From: Alphaproteobacteria bacterium
GTDB lineage: Bacteria; Pseudomonadota; Alphaproteobacteria; Micropepsales; Micropepsaceae
NCBI GenBank assembly: GCA_017983635.1
Contig: JAGOBA010000002.1
Span: forward strand, 539,418-603,417
Direction of reading: 5' to 3'
Length of the DNA: 64,000 nucleotides
The translations under genes were made by a program, and so were the position numbers. A model generated the notes under the pieces. That model worked only from the letters and a program-made list of their open reading frames with translations, made no database searches and was not told the origin of the DNA. Shown here in pieces: positions 34,800 through 42,951 of the stretch (its first letter is position 1; each line of letters starts with the position of its first letter).

Positions 34800-35438
34800 T
34801 CACTCTTTCTTGTCCACCATGTTCATCACGTCGAGGCTCGCCCCGGCAGGCGCCGCGACCTCCACCACGCGCTCATCCACGTCGTCATACTCAAGCCGCA
34901 GCGCGCGCGACATCGTCGCATGCATCTCGTAAGTCGTGGTGATGTAGGTCAGTTCCAGTATTTCTTCGTGCGAGAGATGCGCCTTCAGCGCATCGAAAAT
35001 CTCCTCCGGCACCCGCCCGCCCATCAACACCAGGCAATCCGTATAGGCCAGCACCGCGCGCTCAACCGGGCTCCACACATCCGCAATCGCCCAATAGGGA
35101 ATGGCCTTGATCTGCGCCTCGCTGAAACCGACATCGCGGCAAGCCTTGCAATGCTGAGAGAACACGAACTGTGAGCCTCGTGCCCAGCCGGCGCGGATTT
35201 GTCCGAGCTCGCGCAGCTTCGGCGAGATCTTCCGCTTCGGGCTGCGATAGAACTGAAACCCTTCCGTCGTGTGCTTGAACGCGTCCGGCACCAGCGCAAA
35301 CACAGTCCACCAATTCCCCGGCGTTCCCGTCGCCGTCCCAGGCGCCGCCACCGGATCGCGCGCCCCGAACAACACGTTGTAAATCTGCTGCGCAAACGGA
35401 TCGGCATCGGCGCGCGAAACTTGGCGAAGTCTGGGCAT
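34800..35438 (-). CDS. Carboxymuconolactone decarboxylase/AhpD-like protein
   Basis: Start at 35438 (MPRLRQVSRA) gives 212 residues. The AhpD-like core spans about residues 70-180: KLRELGQIRAGWARGSQFVFSQHCKACRDVG with the redox-type C97-x-x-C100 pair, then WSPVERAVLAYTDCLV and LSHEEILELTYITTTYEM. Family members include gamma-carboxymuconolactone decarboxylases and alkylhydroperoxidases; the CxxC pair favours a thiol-based redox role, but the substrate is unknown. The gene is monocistronic as far as can be seen. Confidence 0.78.
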   Translation of the reverse strand: MPRLRQVSRADADPFAQQIYNVLFGARDPVAAPGTATGTPGNWWTVFALVPDAFKHTTEGFQFYRSPKRKISPKLRELGQIRAGWARGSQFVFSQHCKACRDVGFSEAQIKAIPYWAIADVWSPVERAVLAYTDCLVLMGGRVPEEIFDALKAHLSHEEILELTYITTTYEMHATMSRALRLEYDDVDERVVEVAAPAGASLDVMNMVDKKE

Positions 35439-35495
35439 GGTTCGGGTTCCTTGATGGCTGCGACAATCAATATCACAGCCCGCAAACAAACCGAT

Positions 35496-37949
35496 TCAGA
35501 ACCGCCGCAGCAGCCGGTCGATATACTCGAGTTCGTTCACCGGCCGCCCGCGCTCGCCGGCGCGCCGTTGCAACTCTTCCAGAATCTCGCGCGCCTTCTG
35601 GATGTTGATCTTGTCCGGCACTTTGACCGAGCCGCCGAACGACGGCCCATAAGATGCTTGCGGCCGGCCGAACGGATCTTCATTCTCGCCCTGGCCCATG
35701 CCTTGGCCGGGTCCCATCGCACCTTGCGCTTGCATCTGTTGGATGAGTTGCTTGGCGATCGCCTCACCACCCTTGCGCAGCTCGTCGATCGCCTTCTGCT
35801 GGTTGCCGCCGGCCGAACCCAGCTTCCCCGAGCCCAGCTGATCGGCCGCCTCATCCATCGCATCTTGCGCCCGGGTGAGTGCGCGCGAGGTTTCTTCCGC
35901 GCCCTGTTTGGTCTGTTTGATGATTGCGGTCAACTCGTCGCTCAGCTTCGCTTGATCGCTCTTCAGCGCCGAAGGCTTGTTGGGCTTTCCGGCCTCGTCG
36001 TTCGCCTGGTTCTCGCGGAACGTCTTGTCCATCAATGCCCGCTGCCGCGCGATCATGGAGCCCAGCTTCTCAAGCGCTTCCGTCGCCGACTTCTGCTCCG
36101 GCGACATCTGCCCTTGCCCCATCGCCTGCATGTTCTCGAGCAAGTTCTGCAGCTGCGACAGCATCTGTTGCGCCGCCGCGCGCGAGCCCTGCCGCGATAG
36201 GTTCTGAATCTGATCCAGCATCGACTTCAGATCTTGCGGCCGCACCATCTGACCGCTCATGCCGGGCATGCCGCTGGGTTGACTTTGTGCCTTCTCGGCC
36301 ATCGCCTTGATCGCGCGGTCGATCGCCGCGCGCAGTTGCGCCATCAGTTGCTCGATCTCGTGCTCAGGCGCGCCTTTCGCCAGGGCCTCCATCAGCTTCT
36401 GCTGGATATCGCGGAGCTCGGCTTGCGCCTGCGGCGTGTCGCCCTCCTCGATCCGCAGCGCCAAGTCCCACAACAACTGCTCGACGGCGGCGACCTCTGC
36501 TCCGCCGCGCGCCCGCGAAACCATGTAATAGGCCGTGCGCAGCGCCAGATAGATCCGTTGATCGGGGATAAAGCGCTCCGGCGCAATGGTCAGCGCGTCG
36601 AGCGCCTTGGCCACGACCGGCGCCGATGAAACATCCCGCGCAAGGCTGCGCCGCTGCTCGATCAATGCGCGCGCCAGCGGATCCTTGAAGTGCCTCTCCG
36701 GCAGCACCAGCCTCACCGGCTTCGTTGTGCCCGTCTGTCCGTTCTCGTCGCGCGCAACCAAGGTCACCGTCACCGGCAACCCGGCCCACACATGCGCGGT
36801 CAAGTCCTTAAAGACAGTCGCATCGCCCTCTTTCGCAGGCGCAGGCGGCAACGGCAGCTCAAACGAAATCGGCGGCGGCGCTTTGCGGTCGGAGGGGCTC
36901 GACGAGTGATCAAGCGCGATCCGAGCGGTCGCCGCCGTCACGCCGTAATCGTCCTTGACCACATAGTTGAACCGCAACGACGCGGCCGTGGTCACGGCGA
37001 GCGGCGTCTTGAACGCGATCTTGGGCGGCGTGTCCTTTGTAATCTTGAACTTCCAGATCGCGGTCTGCGACGCGTTCAACGACAACCGCACCGTCATGTC
37101 GGTATCGATGGCCAGCTTCGCATCGCGCGCGTCGCCGCCCGCAGGCAGGAATTCCGGCCGGGTCTGATTGGGCACCGAACTGCCCAGCGAACCCACCCGT
37201 AGGCTCGCCGAAGCATCGCCGTGCGTGCGCACGGTCAGTGTCGCGCCGCGCGGCACCGGGACCGCATCCGCGGACGTAGACGAGGTGGTCGAACTCAGGT
37301 GCCGCGGTGCCTCGCCGGTATAGGCAGGCGGCGTCACCCAAGCTTCAAACGTCGCGGGCACGTTACCCTGCGCCCAGCCCGGCGACACGGCAGCCGCAAG
37401 CCGCGCCGGAACCTCAGACCAATTGGCGACGGTCAGCGCCACAAGCACAAACGCGATCAACACGCGCAGCGCATGCGGATCGCGCGCCGCCAGCGACAGC
37501 CGCGGCCACGCCACCGTCAGCCGGTCGATATGCTTGAGGACCCAGCGCCGGTGCGCGTCCCACAGATGCTTCGTATCGTCGTCGCCCGCCGCCGGATGAT
37601 CCTCCAGCGTGCTCAACGGCCGGTGCTCAAGCCCGCTCGATTGCTCCAAATGCCGAACCGCCTGCGCCCGCGTCGGAACCGACGTTTGCCGCATCGAGTA
37701 CATGACCGCCCAAACGATCGCGCCGATGAAGCCCATCAGGCTAAGCAGGTGCAGCCACTCAGGCAGATAGACGAAGAGGTTGGCCAGCGCCAAAATCAGA
37801 AAGAGCCCGACGACCCCGCCCACCGGCCACAGCAACGGCCACAGCCGCTCGACCGAGAGCGACGCCCACGCCAGCATGATGCGCTGCTGCACGGTCTGGG
37901 GCAGCCCATCCCGCGTCTCAACGCTCTTCTGTTCGCCGTCAACGCTCAA
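35496..37949 (-). CDS. TIGR02302/DUF4175 family membrane protein
   Basis: The 817-residue protein has two or three transmembrane helices near the N-terminus (about residues 36-62, 66-85 and 160-178), then a large extracytoplasmic region with Ig-like beta segments (ATFEAWVTPPAYTGEAPRHLS), and from about residue 470 a long helical, Gln/Met/Ala-rich region (MPGMSGQMVRPQDLKSMLDQ, repeats of LxxMxxQ) likely to form coiled coils. It matches the alphaproteobacterial TIGR02302 family, function unknown, always near lysA. It starts 21 bases downstream of the lysA stop, so it belongs to the argH-lptM-lysA operon. Confidence 0.88.
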   Translation of the reverse strand: MSVDGEQKSVETRDGLPQTVQQRIMLAWASLSVERLWPLLWPVGGVVGLFLILALANLFVYLPEWLHLLSLMGFIGAIVWAVMYSMRQTSVPTRAQAVRHLEQSSGLEHRPLSTLEDHPAAGDDDTKHLWDAHRRWVLKHIDRLTVAWPRLSLAARDPHALRVLIAFVLVALTVANWSEVPARLAAAVSPGWAQGNVPATFEAWVTPPAYTGEAPRHLSSTTSSTSADAVPVPRGATLTVRTHGDASASLRVGSLGSSVPNQTRPEFLPAGGDARDAKLAIDTDMTVRLSLNASQTAIWKFKITKDTPPKIAFKTPLAVTTAASLRFNYVVKDDYGVTAATARIALDHSSSPSDRKAPPPISFELPLPPAPAKEGDATVFKDLTAHVWAGLPVTVTLVARDENGQTGTTKPVRLVLPERHFKDPLARALIEQRRSLARDVSSAPVVAKALDALTIAPERFIPDQRIYLALRTAYYMVSRARGGAEVAAVEQLLWDLALRIEEGDTPQAQAELRDIQQKLMEALAKGAPEHEIEQLMAQLRAAIDRAIKAMAEKAQSQPSGMPGMSGQMVRPQDLKSMLDQIQNLSRQGSRAAAQQMLSQLQNLLENMQAMGQGQMSPEQKSATEALEKLGSMIARQRALMDKTFRENQANDEAGKPNKPSALKSDQAKLSDELTAIIKQTKQGAEETSRALTRAQDAMDEAADQLGSGKLGSAGGNQQKAIDELRKGGEAIAKQLIQQMQAQGAMGPGQGMGQGENEDPFGRPQASYGPSFGGSVKVPDKINIQKAREILEELQRRAGERGRPVNELEYIDRLLRRF

Positions 37950-37970
37950 CTCGAACCACCCGTGCGGGCG

Positions 37971-39224
37971 CTAGAGCCAATCCGGCCAGCGCTCCAGTGC
38001 GATCATCTCTTCCACAGTCTGCCGCGGCCGTGTGACCGCAAAATGGCGCCCCTTAACAAGCACTTCCGGGGCCAGAGGCCTCGCATTGTAACTGGACGCC
38101 TGCACGGCGCCATAGGCACCCGCCGAAAGTATGGCAACCAAGTCGCCCGCGGAAACGGCCGGGATTTCACGATCCCGTGCGAACAGGTCGGCACTTTCGC
38201 AGACGGGCCCGACAACATCGTAAACCCTGCGTTGCAGGTCGCTGTGCCGCACCGGCACGATTTCGTGCCAAGCGTCGTAAAGGGCAGGGCGGATCAGGTC
38301 GTTCATACCCGCGTCCAGGATAAGGAATTCCTTGCCCTCGCCCCGCTTCACATAGAGCACGGACGCGACCAATACCCCCGCATTCGCCGTGATCAGCCGC
38401 CCGGGCTCCATGATCAGCTGCACGTCCAGCGCAGTGGTCGCCTCCCGTACGACGGCGCCATAGCTCTCCGGGAGCGGCGGCGCCGAGCGATCGTCGTAAG
38501 GTACGCCCAACCCGCCGCCGAGATCGACACGCGAAATCGTATGTCCGTCCGCGCGCAACTCGCGCACCAAGCCAGCGACCTTCGCGAACGCCTGCCGGAA
38601 CGGGCCAAGGTCGGTGATCTGGCTGCCGATATGAACATCGACGCCAACGACTTTGATCCCGGGCAGCCGCGCCGCATGTGCGTACGTCGCCTTCGCGCGC
38701 GACCACGCGATGCCGAACTTGTTCTCCGCCTTGCCGGTCGAAATCTTCGCATGCGTCTTCGCGTCAACGTCCGGATTGACTCGCAGCGCAATCGCCGCCA
38801 TCGCGCCTTTCGACGCGGCAACCTCGCTCAAAACGTCGAGTTCCTCTTCGCCCTCGACGTTGAACTGATAAATCCCGGCGTCCAGCGCCAGCGCCATCTC
38901 CTCGCGCTTTTTGCCGACCCCCGAAAACACGATCTTCGAAGCCGGCACCCCGGCCGCCAGCGCCTTCTTCAGCTCCCCGCCCGAAACGATATCCGCCCCG
39001 GCGCCCAGCTTGGCGAGCGTCTTGATGACGGCCAGACTCCCGTTCGCCTTCACCGCATACGCGATCAGCGCCCCTTTGGGCATAGCCTCGGAAAACACGG
39101 TGAAGTGCCGCTCCAGCGTCGCCGTCGAATAGCAATAGAACGGCGTCCCCACCGCCTCAGCAATGTCGGCAAGCGCAACGTCCTCGGCGAAAAGCGCGCC
39201 GTCGCGAAAGTCGAAATGGTTCAT
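37971..39224 (-). CDS. lysA: Diaminopimelate decarboxylase
   Basis: The 417-residue PLP enzyme has the family features: TPFYCYSTATLERHF, PLP lysine K59 in IAYAVKANGSL, VSGGELKKAL, VDVHIGSQITDL, VDLGGGLGVPY, EPGRLITANAG and the C-terminal active-site block GPVCESADLF followed by DLVAILSAGAYG. It makes lysine from meso-diaminopimelate, the last step of lysine synthesis. It is preceded by lptM and a palindromic repeat and followed by the TIGR02302 gene, the typical alphaproteobacterial order argH-lptM-lysA-TIGR02302. Confidence 0.96.
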   Translation of the reverse strand: MNHFDFRDGALFAEDVALADIAEAVGTPFYCYSTATLERHFTVFSEAMPKGALIAYAVKANGSLAVIKTLAKLGAGADIVSGGELKKALAAGVPASKIVFSGVGKKREEMALALDAGIYQFNVEGEEELDVLSEVAASKGAMAAIALRVNPDVDAKTHAKISTGKAENKFGIAWSRAKATYAHAARLPGIKVVGVDVHIGSQITDLGPFRQAFAKVAGLVRELRADGHTISRVDLGGGLGVPYDDRSAPPLPESYGAVVREATTALDVQLIMEPGRLITANAGVLVASVLYVKRGEGKEFLILDAGMNDLIRPALYDAWHEIVPVRHSDLQRRVYDVVGPVCESADLFARDREIPAVSAGDLVAILSAGAYGAVQASSYNARPLAPEVLVKGRHFAVTRPRQTVEEMIALERWPDWL

Positions 39225-39242
39225 GGCATCCGGTCACCTAGC

Positions 39243-39388
39243 CCTTCTCCCGCCCGCGGGAGAAGGTGTCGCGCCGCGTGAGCGGCGAGACGGATGAGGG
39301 GACGCTGCGCTAACGCTTACCGCCCGCAGCGTCCCCTCATCAGTCGCACGCCTTCGGCGCGCGCCAGCTTCTCCCTAAAGGGAGAAGC
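39243..39388. repeat. REP/BIME-like composite palindromic element
   Basis: Three hairpins lie in a row: CCTTCTCCCG/CGGGAGAAGG (39243-39252 and 39257-39266), a perfect 16-base inverted repeat from ATGAGGGGACGCTGCG (39294-39309) to its complement (39325-39340), and GCTTCTCCC/GGGAGAAGC (39367-39375 and 39380-39388). The left and right flanks of the central repeat are also imperfectly complementary, so the whole is a mirrored mosaic of about 146 bases, as in BIMEs. It separates the lptM stop from the lysA start. Confidence 0.75.
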
Positions 39389-39389
39389 G

Positions 39390-39503
39390 CTAGAGCGCCT
39401 GCTGCGCGATAGCCTTCGGCGGCTCCAGCGGCCCCTTCTTCCCGCAGGCCGAGACGCCCAAGCCGGCGATCAACGCCGCGACAACCAACACCCGCATGAT
39501 CAT
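39390..39503 (-). CDS. lptM: LptM-type small lipoprotein
   Basis: A 37-residue lipoprotein, too short for many gene finders. The signal peptide [20 protein letters not shown] ends in a lipobox with cysteine at residue 20, directly followed by GKKGPLEPP, the diagnostic motif of LptM (YifL), which helps LptD assemble and mature in the outer membrane. It overlaps the argH stop by ATGA, and lysA follows after the repeat element. The argH-lptM-lysA order is a well known synteny, so the call is secure despite the size. Confidence 0.93.
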   Translation of the reverse strand: MIMRVLVVAALIAGLGVSACGKKGPLEPPKAIAQQAL

Positions 39504-40882
39504 TTGAGCTGCTCCTGCCAAAATCGCACCTGTTCGCGGACCCGCTCCGGTGCCGTGCCGCCGAAACTGGTGCGGCTGGCGACGGAGGAGTCCAAACTCA
39601 AGACGGACTGTATATCGGCCGTGATGCCGGGCTCAACCGATTGCAGCTCGGCCAGTGTCAAATCGGCAAGCCCGCATTTGCGCGCCTCCGCCAAAGCAAC
39701 GATCCGCCCGGTTGCGTGGTGCGCCTCGCGAAACGGCTTCTTCAACACCCGCACGATCCAATCGGCGACGTCGGTCGCAGTCGAGAACGCGTCACCCGCC
39801 GCGCGGCGCATCTCTGCCTCGTTGACCTGCAGATCCTCGACCATGCCCGTCATCGCGGCGAGCGCCAGCGCCGTCGAATCGGCTGCATCGAACACCGCCT
39901 CTTTGTCTTCCTGCATATCCTTCGCATAGGCGAGCGGCAGCCCCTTCATGACGCCAAGCAATGTGACGAGCGCCCCCGTCACCCGCGCCGACTTCGCCCG
40001 CACAAGCTCCGCCGCATCCGGATTGCGCTTCTGCGGCATGATGGAAGAGCCGGTCGAGAACGCGTCGCTCAGCCGGATGAAACGAAACGCCGGCGAACTC
40101 CAGAGCACGATCTCTTCAGCCAAGCGTGACAACTGCGTGCTCAAAATCGCGCACGCGCTCAAGAACTCCAGCGCAAAGTCCCGCGACGAAACCCCGTCCA
40201 GCGAGTTGCGCATCGGCCGCGCGAACTTCAGCCCCTTCGCCGTCGCCTCCCGGTCGATCGGAAACGATGTCCCTGCGAGCGCCGCAGACCCCAGCGGCGA
40301 CTCGTTCACCGACGTCCGCGCCGAGGCAAAGCGCGCCCGGTCCCGCGCGGCCATCTCGACATAGGCAAGCAGATGGTGCCCGAACGTGATCGGCTGCGCC
40401 GTCTGCAGATGCGTAAACCCCGGCATAACGGTCGCGGTATGCGCGCCGGCCTTGGCCACCAGCGCACGCTGAAACGCTATCAGGCGCGCCTCCAAGCTGT
40501 CGATCGCATCCCGCACCCAAAGCCGAAAGTCCGTCGCCACCTGGTCGTTGCGCGAACGGGCCGTGTGCAGCCGCCCGGCCGGCTCGCCGATCAAGTCCTT
40601 GAGCCGCGCCTCCACGTTCATGTGGATGTCTTCCAGCGCCCGCGAAAACGTGAATTTCCCTTGATCGATCTCGGCCTTGATAGTGTCGAGGCCGCGCTGA
40701 ATGGCGGCCGCGTCGGCCTGCGCGATAATGCCGCGCTGGGCCAGCATCTCAGCATGGACTTTCGAGGCGGCGATATCTTGGGCATAAAGGCGCCGGTCGA
40801 AGTCGATGGAAGCGTTGATCTCCTCCATGATCTCGGCCGGGCCCCGTGCAAAGCGGCCGCCCCACATTTCGTTCGTCGTCAT
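39500..40882 (-). CDS. argH: Argininosuccinate lyase
   Basis: Start at 40882 ([11 protein letters not shown]) is supported by the family N-terminus MWGGRF. The 460-residue enzyme shows [49 protein letters not shown] with the catalytic histidine, and the fumarate-lyase signature [12 protein letters not shown]. It cleaves argininosuccinate to arginine and fumarate. Only 22 bases separate its start from the divergent tlpA start, so the two share a very compact promoter region. Confidence 0.96.
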   Translation of the reverse strand: MTTNEMWGGRFARGPAEIMEEINASIDFDRRLYAQDIAASKVHAEMLAQRGIIAQADAAAIQRGLDTIKAEIDQGKFTFSRALEDIHMNVEARLKDLIGEPAGRLHTARSRNDQVATDFRLWVRDAIDSLEARLIAFQRALVAKAGAHTATVMPGFTHLQTAQPITFGHHLLAYVEMAARDRARFASARTSVNESPLGSAALAGTSFPIDREATAKGLKFARPMRNSLDGVSSRDFALEFLSACAILSTQLSRLAEEIVLWSSPAFRFIRLSDAFSTGSSIMPQKRNPDAAELVRAKSARVTGALVTLLGVMKGLPLAYAKDMQEDKEAVFDAADSTALALAAMTGMVEDLQVNEAEMRRAAGDAFSTATDVADWIVRVLKKPFREAHHATGRIVALAEARKCGLADLTLAELQSVEPGITADIQSVLSLDSSVASRTSFGGTAPERVREQVRFWQEQLK

Positions 40883-40904
40883 CGTCTCTCGCGAAAGTCG
40901 TTGA

Positions 40905-41486
40905 ATGACCGCAACCTGGCGGATCGTCGTGATAATGTTGATCGGGGCCATATTGGCCGCCGTGGGCTTCGCCGTCTACCTCAAGTCGGGCCTTAACGAT
41001 GAAGAACCGCCGACCAAACTGGGCGGGATCGAGAACTTCATCCCCGCGCGCGAGATCACGCGCGCACCGATGGCCGAATTCCTCGACGCGAGTGGCGCGA
41101 AGATCAATTTGGAACGCTTCCGCGGCAAAGTGGTCGTGCTCAATCTCTGGGCCACCTGGTGCACGCCTTGCGTCGCCGAGATGCCGATGCTCGATCGCCT
41201 GCAGCAACAACTCGCACCGCTTGGCGTCGTTGTCGTCGCGCTCTCGATAGACCGCGGTGGTCCGCCAGTCGTCCAGGATTTCTTCAACGAGCATGATATC
41301 AAGCACCTCGGCGTCTACGTCGATCCGACAATGCGCGCGCAAAGCGACTTCAAGGTCATTGGCCTGCCGACAACCGTCCTGATCGACCGCGACGGCAACG
41401 AACGCGGCCGACTCGTCGGCCCCGCCGAGTGGGACGACGCCAAAGCCGCTGACCTGGTGCTCAGCGCCAGCGCCCCGCCCCGCTGA
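40905..41486 (+). CDS. tlpA: TlpA-family membrane-anchored thioredoxin-like protein
   Basis: The 193-residue protein has an uncleaved N-terminal anchor (residues 7-27) and a periplasmic thioredoxin fold with the active site [13 protein letters not shown] (C86 and C89), a central [14 protein letters not shown] insertion and [20 protein letters not shown] with the cis-proline. TlpA reduces periplasmic targets for cytochrome oxidase assembly in Bradyrhizobium, where the gene also lies beside argH. The following gene starts 3 bases after its stop. Confidence 0.9.
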   Translation: MTATWRIVVIMLIGAILAAVGFAVYLKSGLNDEEPPTKLGGIENFIPAREITRAPMAEFLDASGAKINLERFRGKVVVLNLWATWCTPCVAEMPMLDRLQQQLAPLGVVVVALSIDRGGPPVVQDFFNEHDIKHLGVYVDPTMRAQSDFKVIGLPTTVLIDRDGNERGRLVGPAEWDDAKAADLVLSASAPPR

Positions 41487-41488
41487 CG

Positions 41489-42166
41489 ATGGCCGCCAAC
41501 GTCACCCAATCGATCTTCGACGTGACCAGCGCCGCCGGCGCGCAATTCCTCGCCATGATCATTGGCGCTTTCTTGGCCAGCACCGGCGGCTTTCTGGTGA
41601 CCTGGCTTCTCGATCGCATGGCGCGCAAACGGCAGGAACGCTCGATCGCGCTTGTTTGCCTTGATCTATTGTCGTCGCTCAGCGTCCTAACGAACTTGGC
41701 AAAGGACGCACGCTCCCGCGGAACGCCCTATGGCCCCTACACGATGCGCCTCGTGCGCAGCTGTATGCGCGACCTGGATGTCTATGAGCGGAACCGCGAG
41801 CGCATCGCCGACATTTCCGATCCGAACGCGCGCGCCGAAATCTATCAATGCATGGCACGCATGACGCTCGCCATCGAGGGTGTCTTGGCCGAGTCCGAGA
41901 TGATCGCGAGATCGGATGGACTGATTGAGGCTGCGCGCACCGTTGGAGATTTGGCAAGGGTTGAGGAGCTGACGCTCGAAAGCAAGGAACGACAAGGTCG
42001 CCGCGACATCTCGTTCGGATTTATGGTGGACACGACGGAAGAGCTCTGCGGGCCGCTGTCCATAAAACTTCGCGCGATCGCAAAGTCGGAGCAGCAGAAT
42101 CTCGCCGCCATCGTTGCCGCGAACGCTCAGGCCGCTTCAAGCGTTCCAGAGAAGCTGGACGACTGA
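41489..42166 (+). CDS. Hypothetical protein with one membrane anchor
   Basis: The 225-residue protein has one hydrophobic segment (about residues 18-42, FLAMIIGAFLASTGGFLVTWLL), flanked by a basic patch DRMARKRQERS, and a long helical cytoplasmic region rich in charged residues. No family was recognised. It is coupled to tlpA (2-base gap), which suggests only shared expression. The coding character is good (normal codon composition, no internal rare features), but I cannot propose a role. Confidence 0.6.
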   Translation: MAANVTQSIFDVTSAAGAQFLAMIIGAFLASTGGFLVTWLLDRMARKRQERSIALVCLDLLSSLSVLTNLAKDARSRGTPYGPYTMRLVRSCMRDLDVYERNRERIADISDPNARAEIYQCMARMTLAIEGVLAESEMIARSDGLIEAARTVGDLARVEELTLESKERQGRRDISFGFMVDTTEELCGPLSIKLRAIAKSEQQNLAAIVAANAQAASSVPEKLDD

Positions 42167-42199
42167 CGATTGTTCGGTTCAAGGCCTTAGGCCCTGCTG

Positions 42200-42880
42200 T
42201 CAGCCGCGAGCGTTCCGTGGCGACGCGCCATACGCGCGCAGAAATGCCTCGACACCGTTCTTGACCGCGCGGTCGATGGCCGCCTCCGGCACGTCCTCGA
42301 TCAGGCCGCACAATTGATGCAGATGGAACGGCGCCTTTACGATCGACATAAACATGAACGCCGCGTCTGTCGGATCATCGACCTTAAGCTTGCCCTCGAC
42401 GGTCGCTTGGGCAAGGTAGTCCGCGAGCTTCGTGATATGCCGCTGCGGTCCATTCTCGAAAAATATGCGGCCGACTTCCGGCAACCGCTCGACCTCGCGG
42501 AAGATAACGCGCTGCATCGCGACCGCGCGCGCCGACGTGATCATCCGCACGAACACGCGCCCGAACTCTGTCAACACTTTGCGCGGGTCGTGGCCGGTAG
42601 CGTGGTCGGGCAAAGCAATCCCGCCCATACTGTTGCAATGCGCGATCATGATGGCCGAGAACAAAACCGTCTTGGTATCGAAGTAGCTGTAGACCGTACG
42701 CTTTGATACGTCGGCCTTGGATGCGATGGCATCCATGCTGACGGGCTCGTAGCCACGCTCGAGAAAAAGCTCCGCCGCCGCCAAAAGTATGGCGTTGCGC
42801 TTGGAGTTTTCGCGATCGAACGGCTCGCCGAAAAGGTCGTTCCGCGATTGCGAGCTTTGTGTGCCTTGACTCCGGGCCAT
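42200..42880 (-). CDS. TetR/AcrR-family regulator of the exporter operon
   Basis: The 226-residue protein has a classical TetR helix-turn-helix at about residues 27-72: SKRNAILLAAAELFLERG, VSMDAIASKADVSKRTVYSYFDTKTVLFSAI. The C-terminal domain (TetR_C of the AefR-like type, with FVRMITSARAVAMQRVIFREVER) is helical. It is divergent from the MMPL transporter gene, with only 71 bases between starts, and a perfect palindrome lies between them. It is likely the repressor of that operon and of itself. Confidence 0.87.
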   Translation of the reverse strand: MARSQGTQSSQSRNDLFGEPFDRENSKRNAILLAAAELFLERGYEPVSMDAIASKADVSKRTVYSYFDTKTVLFSAIMIAHCNSMGGIALPDHATGHDPRKVLTEFGRVFVRMITSARAVAMQRVIFREVERLPEVGRIFFENGPQRHITKLADYLAQATVEGKLKVDDPTDAAFMFMSIVKAPFHLHQLCGLIEDVPEAAIDRAVKNGVEAFLRAYGASPRNARG

Positions 42881-42890
42881 GTCTTCCTAA

Positions 42891-42905
42891 ACTACACTGT
42901 GTAGT
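42891..42905. promoter_or_regulatory. Palindromic operator between tetR and MMPL genes
   Basis: ACTACAC (42891-42897) and GTGTAGT (42899-42905) form a perfect inverted repeat around a single T, 10 bases upstream of the TetR start. It is positioned to control both divergent transcripts. Binding by the adjacent TetR protein is inferred. Confidence 0.65.
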
Positions 42906-42951
42906 GTACCTATGTGATGGCGCGTTTGTAAAGGGCGCGTCCGGGGGCTTG

